A DNA stretch of 64,000 nt, taken from positions 3,844,001 through 3,908,000 of the forward strand of contig NZ_CP073315.1 of assembly GCF_018140925.1 (NCBI RefSeq), given 5' to 3'. The DNA comes from Psychrobacillus sp. INOP01. GTDB taxonomy: Bacteria > Bacillota > Bacilli > Bacillales_A > Planococcaceae. Made by a program: the position numbers and the translations under genes. The notes under the pieces are model-generated. The model searched no databases. It saw only the letters and a program-made list of their open reading frames with translations, and was not told the DNA's origin. How positions within the stretch are numbered: the first letter of the stretch is position 1; each line of letters begins with the position of its first letter. Of the stretch, positions 13,845 through 21,726 are shown in pieces.

Positions 13845-14030
13845 ATGTATTACTTAATTAGGTATGGCAACGAAAAAGTATTAGTTTCGGCGAGAACTAG
13901 TTTAGAAGCAGTAACACATTGGATAAAAGTTGAACAAGGTAGAAGAGAACAGGAAGGACAAAACGTAAAATTTAATCCAAGCAACTTTACAGTTGAAGCA
14001 ATTAATGAGGAATTGTTAATGGCTCAATAA
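13845..14030 (+). CDS. Small hypothetical protein (61 residues)
   Basis: ATG 13845 has AGGAGGAATTTTAT upstream. The product MYYLIRYGNEKVLVSARTSL and on is alpha/beta and unrecognised. It is the last gene before the AT-rich cargo zone. Confidence 0.5.
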   Translation: MYYLIRYGNEKVLVSARTSLEAVTHWIKVEQGRREQEGQNVKFNPSNFTVEAINEELLMAQ

Positions 14031-14077
14031 ATACTATAAGTATCTTATTCGAGATATTTTCATAATTAACAGAATGG

Positions 14078-14102
14078 GAACGTCCACACGGGCGTTCTTT
14101 TT
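14078..14102 (+). terminator. Rho-independent terminator
   Basis: GAACGTCC and GGGCGTTC arms with loop ACAC, then TTTTTG. Because of this hairpin, the ATG at 14074 is not a credible gene start. Confidence 0.75.
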
Positions 14103-14121
14103 GTTACTAAAATATAGCCTA

Positions 14122-14259
14122 ATGGTTCTGGCGATACGTAATGAGCAGGCAATCGTAAAAGTCGTCGTATCGTATGACGATCCGCTAGCACAATTATCGG
14201 AAGATTGGCTCGCTAGTAGGTACGTAAGCGGAACACAATTCGTGTATAAAACGTTTTAA
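14122..14259 (+). CDS. Doubtful short ORF or gene remnant
   Basis: From ATG 14122 an open frame encodes 45 residues with element-type codons (VVSYDDPLAQLSEDWLASRY), but there is no ribosome binding site and a terminator lies just upstream. It may be the 3' remnant of a gene truncated when the adjoining cargo arrived. Confidence 0.3.
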   Translation: MVLAIRNEQAIVKVVVSYDDPLAQLSEDWLASRYVSGTQFVYKTF

Positions 14260-14461
14260 ATAAATTAAAAAAGGAAAAGTAGTAAAGAATAGGCATTAAA
14301 CAAATTAATGAAAACAAACGTGTTATTGATAAATAGAAGTTTTTAATGTCGATTTTTGTCGAAGTCATTCCATTTTATAGCAAAAATGATATAGTTGAAA
14401 TATCTTGTGGAACTAAAATTTACACTATATTCTGGGTTGATATGGAAGAATGGAGGACATA

Positions 14462-14977
14462 ATGACAATACCTGATTTTATAGATAGATATCATTTACCA
14501 GATGGTGATCATGAATGTACAATGGAAGAAATTGAGGAGAAATTTCTTTTTTCCGAAACAAGAGAAAGAAAATGGAAGCAATTTAGTGCAATGTTATATA
14601 GAATGAGCGAGCTTGGACTTAAACCAAAGAAAGTTTTGATAAATGGAAGTTTTGTTACTGGTAGAGAAAATCCGGGTGATGTTGATTTTGCTGCACTAAT
14701 TCCTCCAGAAACAGTAATTAGTGCTTTAGAAAATGCAGAAGATGATCATGATCTAAGTGGCATTGAATTATTTATGGGTAGGAATAATCAATTAGCTTTA
14801 AGAAATTTATTTGGTGCACATTTACTAATAGCAGATAGTGAAGAAATGCTTTCTGGTTGGTCTACCTTTTTTAGAAAAGGACAAAATGGAATATTGAGAG
14901 AACCAGACCCTGAAAAAGATCCGGAATGGGTGGTTCGACCAGATGTAAAAGGAATATTGAAAGTTTCTACTGAATAA
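14462..14977 (+). CDS. Nucleotidyltransferase-like protein (DUF6932 type), first gene of a two-gene cargo module
   Basis: 171 residues from ATG 14462, chosen because GGAGG at 14452-14456 lies inside the frame opened by ATG 14450. Residues 57-77 (KVLINGSFVTGRENPGDVDF) hold the NTase signature Gly-Ser followed by Asp-x-Asp, as in MNT/Pol-beta-fold enzymes and the DUF6932 family. The codons are AT-rich and host-like, unlike the element genes on both sides. It precedes the gene at 15001 by 23 bp. NTase plus partner pairs are common in toxin-antitoxin and phage-defence systems. Target and activity are unknown. Confidence 0.65.
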   Translation: MTIPDFIDRYHLPDGDHECTMEEIEEKFLFSETRERKWKQFSAMLYRMSELGLKPKKVLINGSFVTGRENPGDVDFAALIPPETVISALENAEDDHDLSGIELFMGRNNQLALRNLFGAHLLIADSEEMLSGWSTFFRKGQNGILREPDPEKDPEWVVRPDVKGILKVSTE

Positions 14978-15000
14978 TAATGAGATAGGGGGTGTTATTT

Positions 15001-16086
15001 TTGCATAGTGATTACAATAATATCATTCAGACTATAAATGATTTAAAGAATGCGCAAAACAACCTAAAAAGAATACTGAGTGAGTATGAAGATAGACCAA
15101 AATTACTTAATTTCTATGCTCCTTCTGCAGAAATAATGGTTAGCGAACTTAAAAAGCATCTGAAGTATTTACTTTCATTAGAAACAGAGTTATCGTTTGA
15201 TTCAGGTGAGAATTTAGAGCCGGAAATATGGATACATTTAGAAGGTAAAAACTATAATGGTAGAGGACCGATTGGTTCAATAGGTGCTTACTTGCAAAAG
15301 CTTAATAACGCTAATAAACAAGCTGTGAATTTATTGGGAAATATTTCAGAAAGATTTGAACAAGCCAGAGAATTACTTAGTAATTTAGCATCTTTTGATT
15401 TAGTTTCTACTGCACAAGGAAGTTTAAAATTAGGTTTAGTCAGATCAGAAGTTAGTGAACATTTAACATACGAACAGCTCGACTTATTTTATGATGAAGA
15501 ACCTCTTGAGTCAGTTAAATCAAGTGATATAAAGTTATTGAAAGAACTATCATTAGAAGGTATAAAATTGATCGCTCATACTGTTGCTGCAGTTGAAGAT
15601 GAAACTTTATTTGAATCACTAAAAAAACAATTTGGTGAAAAAGAGCTTAAAAAATTAATTCACTATACTAAAGAACTTGTTCCGAGTATGAGATCCAGTT
15701 TTGATACAGTATCATTTGAGTCAAATAGTTCAACAGTACCTTTTAGTACCATTAAAGCGACTAAATCAACTCGCAAAGCATTAATTGAAAAAGAAAAAAC
15801 ATTAATGAAGGATTCTAAATATATAAGTGGTGAAGGTTGGATTAGAGCAGTCGATATAGATGGAATGATTGGAACTATAAGACCACTTCATTATGATGAT
15901 ATAACTTTACATCAAATAGACTGTATATTTTCTGATGAGAAGTACAATTCCCATAACATAGCGAATTTGTTAGATAAATTTGTAATTGTTAAAGGTTTTT
16001 TAATATCCAATCAGCACGAAACTCCTATTAAATTTGACATTGAAGAAATAATACTAAAAGAAGAACTAGTAAATGAAGTATACTAG
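15001..16086 (+). CDS. Partner protein of the NTase module, helical with a C-terminal OB-like domain
   Basis: About 361 residues from TTG 15001, with AGGGGGTG at 14987-14994; an upstream GTG at 14992 lies in that ribosome binding site. The N-terminal 200 residues are helical (IIQTINDLKNAQNNLKRIL, NLLGNISERFEQARELLSNL). The C-terminal 90 residues (GWIRAVDIDGMIGTIRP, DCIFSDE, NLLDKFVIVKGFLI, IEEIIL) have the strand pattern of an OB-like nucleic-acid-binding domain seen in some toxin-antitoxin and phage proteins. No enzyme motif is visible. It probably works with the NTase as effector or antidote; this is inferred from operon structure. Confidence 0.55.
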   Translation: MHSDYNNIIQTINDLKNAQNNLKRILSEYEDRPKLLNFYAPSAEIMVSELKKHLKYLLSLETELSFDSGENLEPEIWIHLEGKNYNGRGPIGSIGAYLQKLNNANKQAVNLLGNISERFEQARELLSNLASFDLVSTAQGSLKLGLVRSEVSEHLTYEQLDLFYDEEPLESVKSSDIKLLKELSLEGIKLIAHTVAAVEDETLFESLKKQFGEKELKKLIHYTKELVPSMRSSFDTVSFESNSSTVPFSTIKATKSTRKALIEKEKTLMKDSKYISGEGWIRAVDIDGMIGTIRPLHYDDITLHQIDCIFSDEKYNSHNIANLLDKFVIVKGFLISNQHETPIKFDIEEIILKEELVNEVY

Positions 16087-16090
16087 GCTT

Positions 16091-16128
16091 TATGAAGAAC
16101 TTCGGTCAAGGATCGGGGTTCTTTTTAC
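16091..16128 (+). terminator. Rho-independent terminator after the NTase module
   Basis: AGAAC and GTTCT arms, with additional partial pairing around TCGGTCAAGGATCGG, followed by TTTTT. Confidence 0.65.
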
Positions 16129-16730
16129 GTTGTTGATTTTCAGTAATAATTGTTAAGTTAAAGTTAGAATCAGCGTCATGAAATCGGAAATACGATAAAC
16201 TGCGAATAGTTCGATTTACGTTGTTATCGCAATATAATAGAAGGAACTCCGTAGGGGTATCGTACTATATCGGACTTGCAGACGTGGTTTAGTACTTCGG
16301 ATTATGTCCGATTTAATGCGTTTCACCTGGCGAAGCTTTGCAGCGGGTGCGGCTCGGATCACTTTGGAACGTGTAACATACCGACAACAAGTCGAATATT
16401 ATAGCAATATATAGAAGGAACGCCGTTTTAATCGTAGTCAATCGTTGTCGCAAAGTTACATGAGAGCGAATAACTAGGGTTCAAACGTTGCATAATCGAA
16501 TATGATTACGCTATATAGTAGGAACTCGAAATAGCGATGGGACTACGTGCAACATAAACGGAATAACCAGGCGTTGTGTTCACCGGTGCGAGCCGTCTGA
16601 AAACCGAGGGGGTTCGATTAAAGTGTCTATTAAGGTATAGCTTTACGCACTATTCGAAAGTATGCGATTCTATCCGATTATGATGTACGGAAAGATATCT
16701 GAATAATTTAAAGACGTTCGTATAAAGAGT
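16129..16730. other. Long non-coding region upstream of the serine recombinase
   Basis: About 600 bp without an ORF but with element-like composition, so it is probably functional. It holds three copies of a motif (16226-16251, 16401-16425, 16508-16528) and two GC-rich related segments at about 16327-16360 and 16568-16610, sharing GGTGCGRSYCG. It may carry recombination sites or an untranslated RNA. Confidence 0.45.
16226..16528. repeat. Triplicated motif GCAATATA/AGAAGGAAC
   Basis: Copy 1 (16226-16251), copy 2 (16401-16425) and copy 3 (16508-16528) share GCWATATA then TAGAAGGAACTCCG or a close variant. The spacing is 175 and 107 bp. Candidate recombinase or regulatory sites. Confidence 0.5.
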
Positions 16731-16759
16731 TTGACCTTTACGCACACATACCGTATAGT
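16731..16759 (+). promoter_or_regulatory. Promoter of the serine recombinase gene
   Basis: TTGACC (16731-16736) and TATAGT (16754-16759) are separated by 17 bp and lie 35 bp upstream of the start codon. Confidence 0.6.
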
Positions 16760-16793
16760 AGAGATAACAACTACTACTGAATGAGGCGGTAAC

Positions 16794-17429
16794 ATGGAAC
16801 AACGTAAATTCGGATATGGTCGAGTATCATCGAAGGAACAGAACGAGGCGCGTCAGGTTGATTCGCTACAGTCAATCGGAGTAAGTCAGCGGGATCTATA
16901 CGTTGATAAGGCAAGCGGTAAGGACTTCGACCGTGCGCAGTATCAGATAATGAAGCGTGCAATGCGTGAAGGCGATGTGCTATACATTCATTCATTAGAC
17001 CGACTAGGACGTAACAAGGACGATATACTGGCGGAGTGGCAAGATATAACGAAGGTAATCAAGGCGGATATAGTCGTACTAGATATGCCGTTACTTGATA
17101 CGACTAATCATAAGGATAGCGTAGGTACGTTCGTAGCTGACCTCGTACTACAGGTACTATCGTGGATAGCACAAGATGAGAGAGAGCGGATAGGTAAGCG
17201 CCAGCGTGAAGGGATAGACGCAGCTAAACGCAGAGGACAGCACTTAGGACGTCCGAAGAAGTCATACGATACGATGACAGACGTTGAGCAAGCGTCATTC
17301 ATAAGCGAGTACACTCGATGGAAAGCAGAGGAACAGACGGCAGTACAGACGTTTAATGCGCTAGGCTTAACGAAGTCTACGTTCTATAAAATCGTAAGAG
17401 AATACGAAGAAGAAAATAAAAAGTCGTAA
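16794..17429 (+). CDS. Serine recombinase (resolvase/invertase family)
   Basis: 211 residues. The catalytic N-terminal domain shows YGRVSSKEQNEARQ with the nucleophilic Ser, DKASGKDFDR, and IHSLDRLGRNKDDI. The segment QDERERIGKRQREGI is the E-helix dimer arm, GRPKKSY links to a C-terminal HTH (KSTFYKIVREYEEE). The length is that of small resolvases/invertases, not large integrases. The start ATG 16794 follows GAGGCGGTAAC. It may resolve element multimers or invert a segment, with the repeated motifs upstream as candidate sites. Codons are those of the element backbone. Confidence 0.9.
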   Translation: MEQRKFGYGRVSSKEQNEARQVDSLQSIGVSQRDLYVDKASGKDFDRAQYQIMKRAMREGDVLYIHSLDRLGRNKDDILAEWQDITKVIKADIVVLDMPLLDTTNHKDSVGTFVADLVLQVLSWIAQDERERIGKRQREGIDAAKRRGQHLGRPKKSYDTMTDVEQASFISEYTRWKAEEQTAVQTFNALGLTKSTFYKIVREYEEENKKS

Positions 17430-17453
17430 CCGAAAGTTGGTCGCGACTTTTTT
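17418..17453 (+). terminator. Rho-independent terminator
   Basis: AAAAGTCG and CGACTTTT arms around about 17 bases, followed by TT and overlapping the recombinase stop codon. Confidence 0.7.
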
Positions 17454-17799
17454 GGAATTGAAAAACCCCGGGGGCATCAGAATTCAAAATAATTTTCACA
17501 TGACGGTCATTACTCGTGACCAAAAAAATTTCACTTGGGGGTTTAACTCATGTATTTTCTTTTCATTTTTTACTAAAGCACCTCGTTAGTTGTTAAAGTA
17601 TAAAATTTAAAGAACTACATTAGAAAAGTCCTTCTTTATCCTTACATAAAAAGTATGCAATAATCAAATTGATAAATTAGCTTTAACATGATTAACATAC
17701 TTTAAGTATTAATAAAACCCTAATCCCTATAGATTTTAGAAACCTATTCAGATATGATAATAATTGGAAATTTATTATTGTTAAGGATGAGGTGTTGGT
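17454..17799. other. AT-rich intergenic region before the Abi_C gene
   Basis: No gene is seen. The composition switches here from element-like to AT-rich. It contains TGACGGTCA at about 17502-17510 and the phrase AAGCACCTCGTTAGTT at about 17575-17590, echoed downstream of the cargo gene. Confidence 0.4.
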
Positions 17800-18573
17800 A
17801 TGTTAAATACAGAAAATAAAGACCGTCTTATTTATGCTCTCACGTTAGCGATTGAAGCGAAATTTGATGCTAGCAATTGGACGAAACTAGCATATGAAAT
17901 AGATGAGGTTGATGCTATTGAAGGGCATAATCGCCTTATAAGAAGTTTAAATTGGGCAGACCCAGATTACACACAAAATATTATTGAAGTTTTAAAGCGT
18001 ATTGGAAGAAATCCAGAAAAACTCGCAATTATTGCTGACCACATCCAGTTGGAATATTGGTTAGAAACAGGAAGACCTGATTTATTTAATGAGCTCTATA
18101 GCAATGGTGTTGAAGCAAGTCACTTACTTGATGAAAATCCACTCGACACTGATGTGTTTGATATAACAAAACAGATAAGACGAATTTACGCCTCACTAGA
18201 AGATGACCCTGAATTAGCTTTGGGTACCACGAAAGAAATGATAGAAACAGTTCTTAAAACTATTTTGAATGGCAGGGTTGATAATTTAGATGCCATGGAT
18301 ATGCCCGCACTTATAAAAGCGACTCAAAAACATATTAAATTAATCCCAGATGAAGTTACAGAGGCTAATAAAGGTAATGACACAATTAAACGTACCTTAA
18401 ACAATTTAGGGCAGGTTGTAATAGGAATTACAGAACTTAGAAATGCCTATGGCACAGGTCATGGAAAAGTAAAAAATGAAAGTGGGCTAAAACCGTATCA
18501 CGCTCGTCTTGTAGTGAATGCTGGGGTTACATTAGCAAGATTCCTAATGGAAGTTTCTCAAGACCAAAATTAA
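17800..18573 (+). CDS. Abortive-infection protein with Abi_C domain (cargo)
   Basis: 257 residues. The C-terminal 90 residues end in ELRNAYGTGHGK and HARLVVNAGVTLARFLME, the signature of the Abi_C (abortive infection C-terminal) family, in which a conserved Arg-Asn and His-Gly pair and the HARL helix are typical. The N-terminal part is helical and less conserved. The start ATG 17800 follows AAGGATGAGGTGTTGGT. The gene is a single transcription unit with AT-rich host-like codons, bounded by terminators. It is a likely anti-phage gene carried by the element; its trigger and mechanism cannot be read from the sequence. Confidence 0.75.
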   Translation: MLNTENKDRLIYALTLAIEAKFDASNWTKLAYEIDEVDAIEGHNRLIRSLNWADPDYTQNIIEVLKRIGRNPEKLAIIADHIQLEYWLETGRPDLFNELYSNGVEASHLLDENPLDTDVFDITKQIRRIYASLEDDPELALGTTKEMIETVLKTILNGRVDNLDAMDMPALIKATQKHIKLIPDEVTEANKGNDTIKRTLNNLGQVVIGITELRNAYGTGHGKVKNESGLKPYHARLVVNAGVTLARFLMEVSQDQN

Positions 18574-18591
18574 CTCAATTGGCAAATAATA

Positions 18592-18621
18592 AAGCACCTA
18601 GACTAATATTCTGGGTGCTAA
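18592..18621 (+). terminator. Rho-independent terminator-like hairpin
   Basis: AGCACC and GGGTGCT arms around about 15 bases, 20 bp after the Abi_C gene; the T run is poor. Confidence 0.5.
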
Positions 18622-19123
18622 CACATTAATGTAATTTACTTTATCAAGCCCATCTTCTGTTTCATTTTTTCTCAAATTTATTATCTTTTACTTTTCATCA
18701 TTCTGTAACTAGCCTGCCCTGTTAGTTAGATTACGGCGACACTCAGCTTAAATAGTAGGTCCTTCCCAACCATCCCACGAAGTTGCTGATAATTATCCGA
18801 TATCGGTATAACAATATCCCCTTAAGAAATAATATATTTTATAAATCTACGTTTCACTTGTTGTACTAACCTGCTGTGTTCGTTTAAGTGTAACATTTCA
18901 CAATCTTTATTTCATACCGCCATTCCGAGATATGCGTTCAATTCCCGAAAAAATATCGGATTTCAAAAAATCACTTTGCCATTACGGTCGTACTACGGAA
19001 AAACCGCGCTGACATTACGATTCTAACGCAAATAACTTCGCAGTCACGGGTAGTTGGTCGTTAAGTTAGCGCTATACATACGAACGTGTATTCGCTACAA
19101 TGAATCGTAAAGGGGTCTTGTAA
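18622..19123. other. Intergenic region right of the Abi_C cargo
   Basis: No gene is seen. Features are CTAGCCTGCCCTGTTAGTTAG (18711-18731), a related CTAACCTGCTGTGTTCGTT (about 18869), and a perfect palindrome CCGATATCGG (18797-18806). Element-like composition returns at about 18960. Confidence 0.4.
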
Positions 19124-19480
19124 ATGCCAACAATTAATACGGAAGATTATAGTTATTTTGAATCTGGTATATATCTACCGATGCTCATTAAGATACTAGA
19201 GCGCGACATCGAATTAATTAATAAGCTGCCGTTTAAATTGCGCAGACCATACCTCGCTATTATTGAAAAAGCGTTAAGTTTAATTCGCATGGACTTAAAG
19301 CAATCCGAAGTCTATTTATTGCGGCATAATATGCGAATAGTAATCGGTAAACCTGACGCAAATAAGCAAGCGGAATATGCGTTCATCAGCGCAGGTTATG
19401 AAGAACGTCGTAATTATTCTAGCGAAGAAATGCGTAGTAAATCCGAGGAATTGATGTCGGATTATTTTTCTAAGTATTAA
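19124..19480 (+). CDS. Hypothetical protein convergent with the integrase
   Basis: 118 residues, helical, charged (IKILERDIELINKLPFKLRR, LSLIRMDLKQSEVYLLRHNM), not recognised. The start ATG 19124 follows AAAGGGGTCTTGTAA. It converges on the integrase gene and shares a bidirectional terminator with it. Proteins of this type occur near integrases of Firmicute prophages, but I cannot assign a role. Confidence 0.55.
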   Translation: MPTINTEDYSYFESGIYLPMLIKILERDIELINKLPFKLRRPYLAIIEKALSLIRMDLKQSEVYLLRHNMRIVIGKPDANKQAEYAFISAGYEERRNYSSEEMRSKSEELMSDYFSKY

Positions 19481-19531
19481 TTAAGAAACGCCACCAACTC
19501 GTAGTATGAGCGGTGGCGTTTCTTAATTAAT
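19478..19531. terminator. Bidirectional terminator between 19124 gene and integrase
   Basis: A perfect inverted repeat with arms ATTAAGAAACGCCACC and GGTGGCGTTTCTTAAT, 16 bp each, loop about 16 bases. It also covers both stop codons. Confidence 0.85.
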
Positions 19532-20534
19532 ACACGTCTAGTTTTGCCGTTATCGAATATTCCTTTGCAGCTTTCACGATAGACTTACTCGATACATGTG
19601 CATAACGCTTAACCATATCGTACTTAGAGTGACCAAGTATCATACGTAGTTCCTCCATACCACCGCCGTTTTCCAACCAACTAGTAGCTGCGGTGTGTCG
19701 AAATAGATGAGGATGAACATTTTTACGAATATGTGCGGATGCCGCATAATTCTTCAGCCTCTGATTATACGTATGCCTGTCGTAGAAAGAATCTTCACCA
19801 GTGGCGAAAACGAAAGCAGAACGATATTGGTGATCGTTTTCCTTCATTAGTTCTTCAAGCAAGCGAAGCGTTCTGTCACTAACTGGTACCGCTCTAGACT
19901 TACGACTTTTGGCTATACTAGCGCGAACAATAATAACTCCGGACTCTCGGTTGATGTCGTCATACTTAAGGCTTACAGCTTCTGTAACTCGTAACATCGT
20001 ATCGAGAAGTAAAATGGTCAGTACGTAATCTCGGTACACCGTGTAATAAGACTTGTCCATTACGCCTAGGAGCCGAACGATTTCTTTATCGGATAGTACT
20101 TCGATAGGTTCTTCCGGCTCGTACACATTCTTAATTCGGTCGACGGGATTACTATTGATTAACCTCTCGCTATACAACGTATTGAACATAACGCGAATCG
20201 TCTTAATACGAGTGTTTATCGTCGCGGGCTTCAAACCGACTTCCTTTACTTTACGTGTTGCAACTTTGCGGTATTGAATATGATCGAACTGCATATACGT
20301 AATCCACTTACGTATGAATTCGCTAGTGACCACATCTACATCAAAATCGTTTCCATTCCGTTCGACATAATCACGGAAGAATCTGAAGTTCTCTTCGTAC
20401 TGTTTGACCGTTCCACCCGACACACCTTCCGCGACTTTAATACTGACGAATTGGCGGAATAGATTACGAATATCTTTCGCGTCTGCCGATTCTTGTTTCG
20501 CATGATTGGCGACATAGTTTCGCCGTTTCCTCAA
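19527..20534 (-). CDS. Tyrosine recombinase (element integrase)
   Basis: 335 residues from TTG 20534, supported by GGAGG eight bases upstream. The core-binding domain spans about residues 20-130. The catalytic domain has Arg in TMLRVTEAVSL, Lys in SIAKSRKSRAVPV, His-x-x-Arg in HPHLFRHTAAT, His in LGHSKYDM and the nucleophilic Tyr in KRYAHVS. All key residues are present, so it should be active. It lies next to the 3' end of tRNA-Val, the usual arrangement for element integration into tRNA genes. It is a relative of the broken integrase at the left window edge. Confidence 0.92.
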   Translation of the reverse strand: MRKRRNYVANHAKQESADAKDIRNLFRQFVSIKVAEGVSGGTVKQYEENFRFFRDYVERNGNDFDVDVVTSEFIRKWITYMQFDHIQYRKVATRKVKEVGLKPATINTRIKTIRVMFNTLYSERLINSNPVDRIKNVYEPEEPIEVLSDKEIVRLLGVMDKSYYTVYRDYVLTILLLDTMLRVTEAVSLKYDDINRESGVIIVRASIAKSRKSRAVPVSDRTLRLLEELMKENDHQYRSAFVFATGEDSFYDRHTYNQRLKNYAASAHIRKNVHPHLFRHTAATSWLENGGGMEELRMILGHSKYDMVKRYAHVSSKSIVKAAKEYSITAKLDVY

Positions 20535-20605
20535 TATAAACGCCTCCAGTTACGTAGCATTTACGGGGTAGAGGGTAGGCGTACACCTTTCGCATAAAAA
20601 CGAAT

Positions 20606-20654
20606 AAAACCCCGAACACGCATCGTTGATTAAACGCTTACGTGACGGGGTTTT
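20606..20654. terminator. Terminator between tRNA-Val and integrase
   Basis: AAAACCCC and GGGGTTTT arms with additional CACG/CGTG pairing. It would stop tRNA transcription from entering the integrase gene. Confidence 0.75.
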
Positions 20655-20660
20655 AACTAC

Positions 20661-20700
20661 CATGATGGTCCCGACTGGTCTCGAACCAGCGACCCCCACC
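20661..20700. other. Probable attachment site (element right end) in the tRNA-Val 3' part
   Basis: The integrase gene lies beside the T-arm and acceptor end of tRNA-Val, so the crossover core is most likely within the 3' part of the tRNA. The matching copy at the left end is outside the window and no second copy was found inside it, so exact borders cannot be given. Confidence 0.55.
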
Positions 20701-20738
20701 TTGTCGAGGTGGTGCTCTCCCAACTGAGCTACAAGACC
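20666..20738 (-). tRNA. tRNA-Val (anticodon GAC)
   Basis: Read on the minus strand, the acceptor arms GGTCTTG and CGGGACC pair over seven positions with G-U pairs, the D-arm contains TAGCTCAGTTGGGAGAGC, the anticodon stem CCACC/GGTGG encloses TCGACAA with anticodon GAC, and the T-arm contains GGTTCGAGACC. The 3' CCA is not encoded (the discriminator A is followed by TCATG). The adjacent integrase suggests that the 3' part was rebuilt by element insertion. Confidence 0.93.
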
Positions 20739-21118
20739 GATTTAAGGAAAACATAAGCACTCGGTGCACTAATGTTCATAATAATAAATATACTATAAAG
20801 AAGTGTATTAGTATATAACTAAAAGTACAGCTATATCAGATAACTCATAAAACAGAGGCAAAACAGCATTACAAAAAGGGGAATCGAAGTAGTAACTTTT
20901 GAAGAGGGTGTGAGAAAGTAAAAAGAAAAAAATTGTTATCGTCTTTGGTGATTTGTTAGTAGTTTTAGTTACCCATAAATGTAAAAAAATAATAACCTTG
21001 ATTAGCTAAGGCCTTTCAAGGTTATTGTAAAGGTAACTTAGAAAATAAATGGGGTTTAGATAATTCATTATTATTGTATTTCACATCTTAAAACTATTTT
21101 TATAAAAATAGATTCCGA
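20739..21118. other. Intergenic region right of tRNA-Val
   Basis: No gene is seen. It contains a 10-bp inverted repeat AATAACCTTG / CAAGGTTATT at about 20990-21026 without a long T run. The promoter of tRNA-Val should lie at the left of this stretch. Confidence 0.4.
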
Positions 21119-21382
21119 CTATTTCTCACATGCAATGCCGTCTTTATCACGATCGCTTTTAATGTTAGCATCATAAATTTCCTTTGATACAAATGGAGTA
21201 TATTTTGTTTTTCCACCTTTATTTTTAATATTTGCAGCCTTAGCGACTCCACCTTGATATGTTTTATTTAACTCTGTGCAATTCTTGAAAGACTTTGCTG
21301 CAGCATCTGTCACTGTTGGTGAAATCGTAGAAACTCCAAAAACTAGTGTTGCTGAAAGTAAAAGTACAGAAATTCTTCTCAT
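21119..21382 (-). CDS. Secreted excalibur calcium-binding domain protein
   Basis: 87 residues: a signal peptide (MRRISVLLLSATLVFGVS to about residue 27, AxA-like site at TDAAA), then an excalibur domain with FKNCTELNKTYQGGVAK, and the calcium-binding loop DRDKDGIACE with the paired Cys residues. Such proteins are extracellular, sometimes fused to nucleases or thermonuclease-like domains; here the domain stands alone. The start ATG 21382 has TAGGAGGATTTATC upstream. It is a single-gene unit. Confidence 0.88.
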   Translation of the reverse strand: MRRISVLLLSATLVFGVSTISPTVTDAAAKSFKNCTELNKTYQGGVAKAANIKNKGGKTKYTPFVSKEIYDANIKSDRDKDGIACEK

Positions 21383-21726
21383 GATAAATCCTCCTAAAAA
21401 TTTTATTTGTAATTAACTATGTCTATAGACTTGTGTAAAAACTACTACCAAAACTTGCAAAAAAGAGACATAGATAACTACATCTCATACTGCCTATTCT
21501 AAAAGGCTCCTTTAATTTCAAGCAATGTTGTAAATGTCTAGGTGGTAAAACCAAAATATTCAATGTTACCTAAATTTTAACATAACAAAGACAAATGCGT
21601 ATATAGCGATTGTTCTATTGCGGAAATTTTTTCTGTCATAAATTCCTCACAACTATCTTAGTTCTGGTACTTGTCTGTGTCCTCTCAATTCTACTAAGAT
21701 GGAGAGATAGGGGAGGTGCTACGATT
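21383..21726. other. Intergenic region between excalibur gene and nitric oxide synthase
   Basis: No gene is seen. An open frame from 21610 in frame with the synthase encodes a hydrophobic stretch, but bacterial synthases do not have it and it lacks a ribosome binding site. Confidence 0.5.

Noticed and set aside
14074-14121. Start of the small ORF at ATG 14074
   Set aside because: The first 25 bases form a rho-independent terminator; the coding-like part begins later and is itself doubtful.
16327-16610. Known riboswitch or group I intron in the non-coding block
   Set aside because: The GC-rich segments did not fit any consensus core I could recall, so no name is given.
21610-21726. N-terminal hydrophobic extension of the nitric oxide synthase
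   Set aside because: No ribosome binding site before 21610, bacterial synthases do not have such a segment, and a good site precedes ATG 21727.
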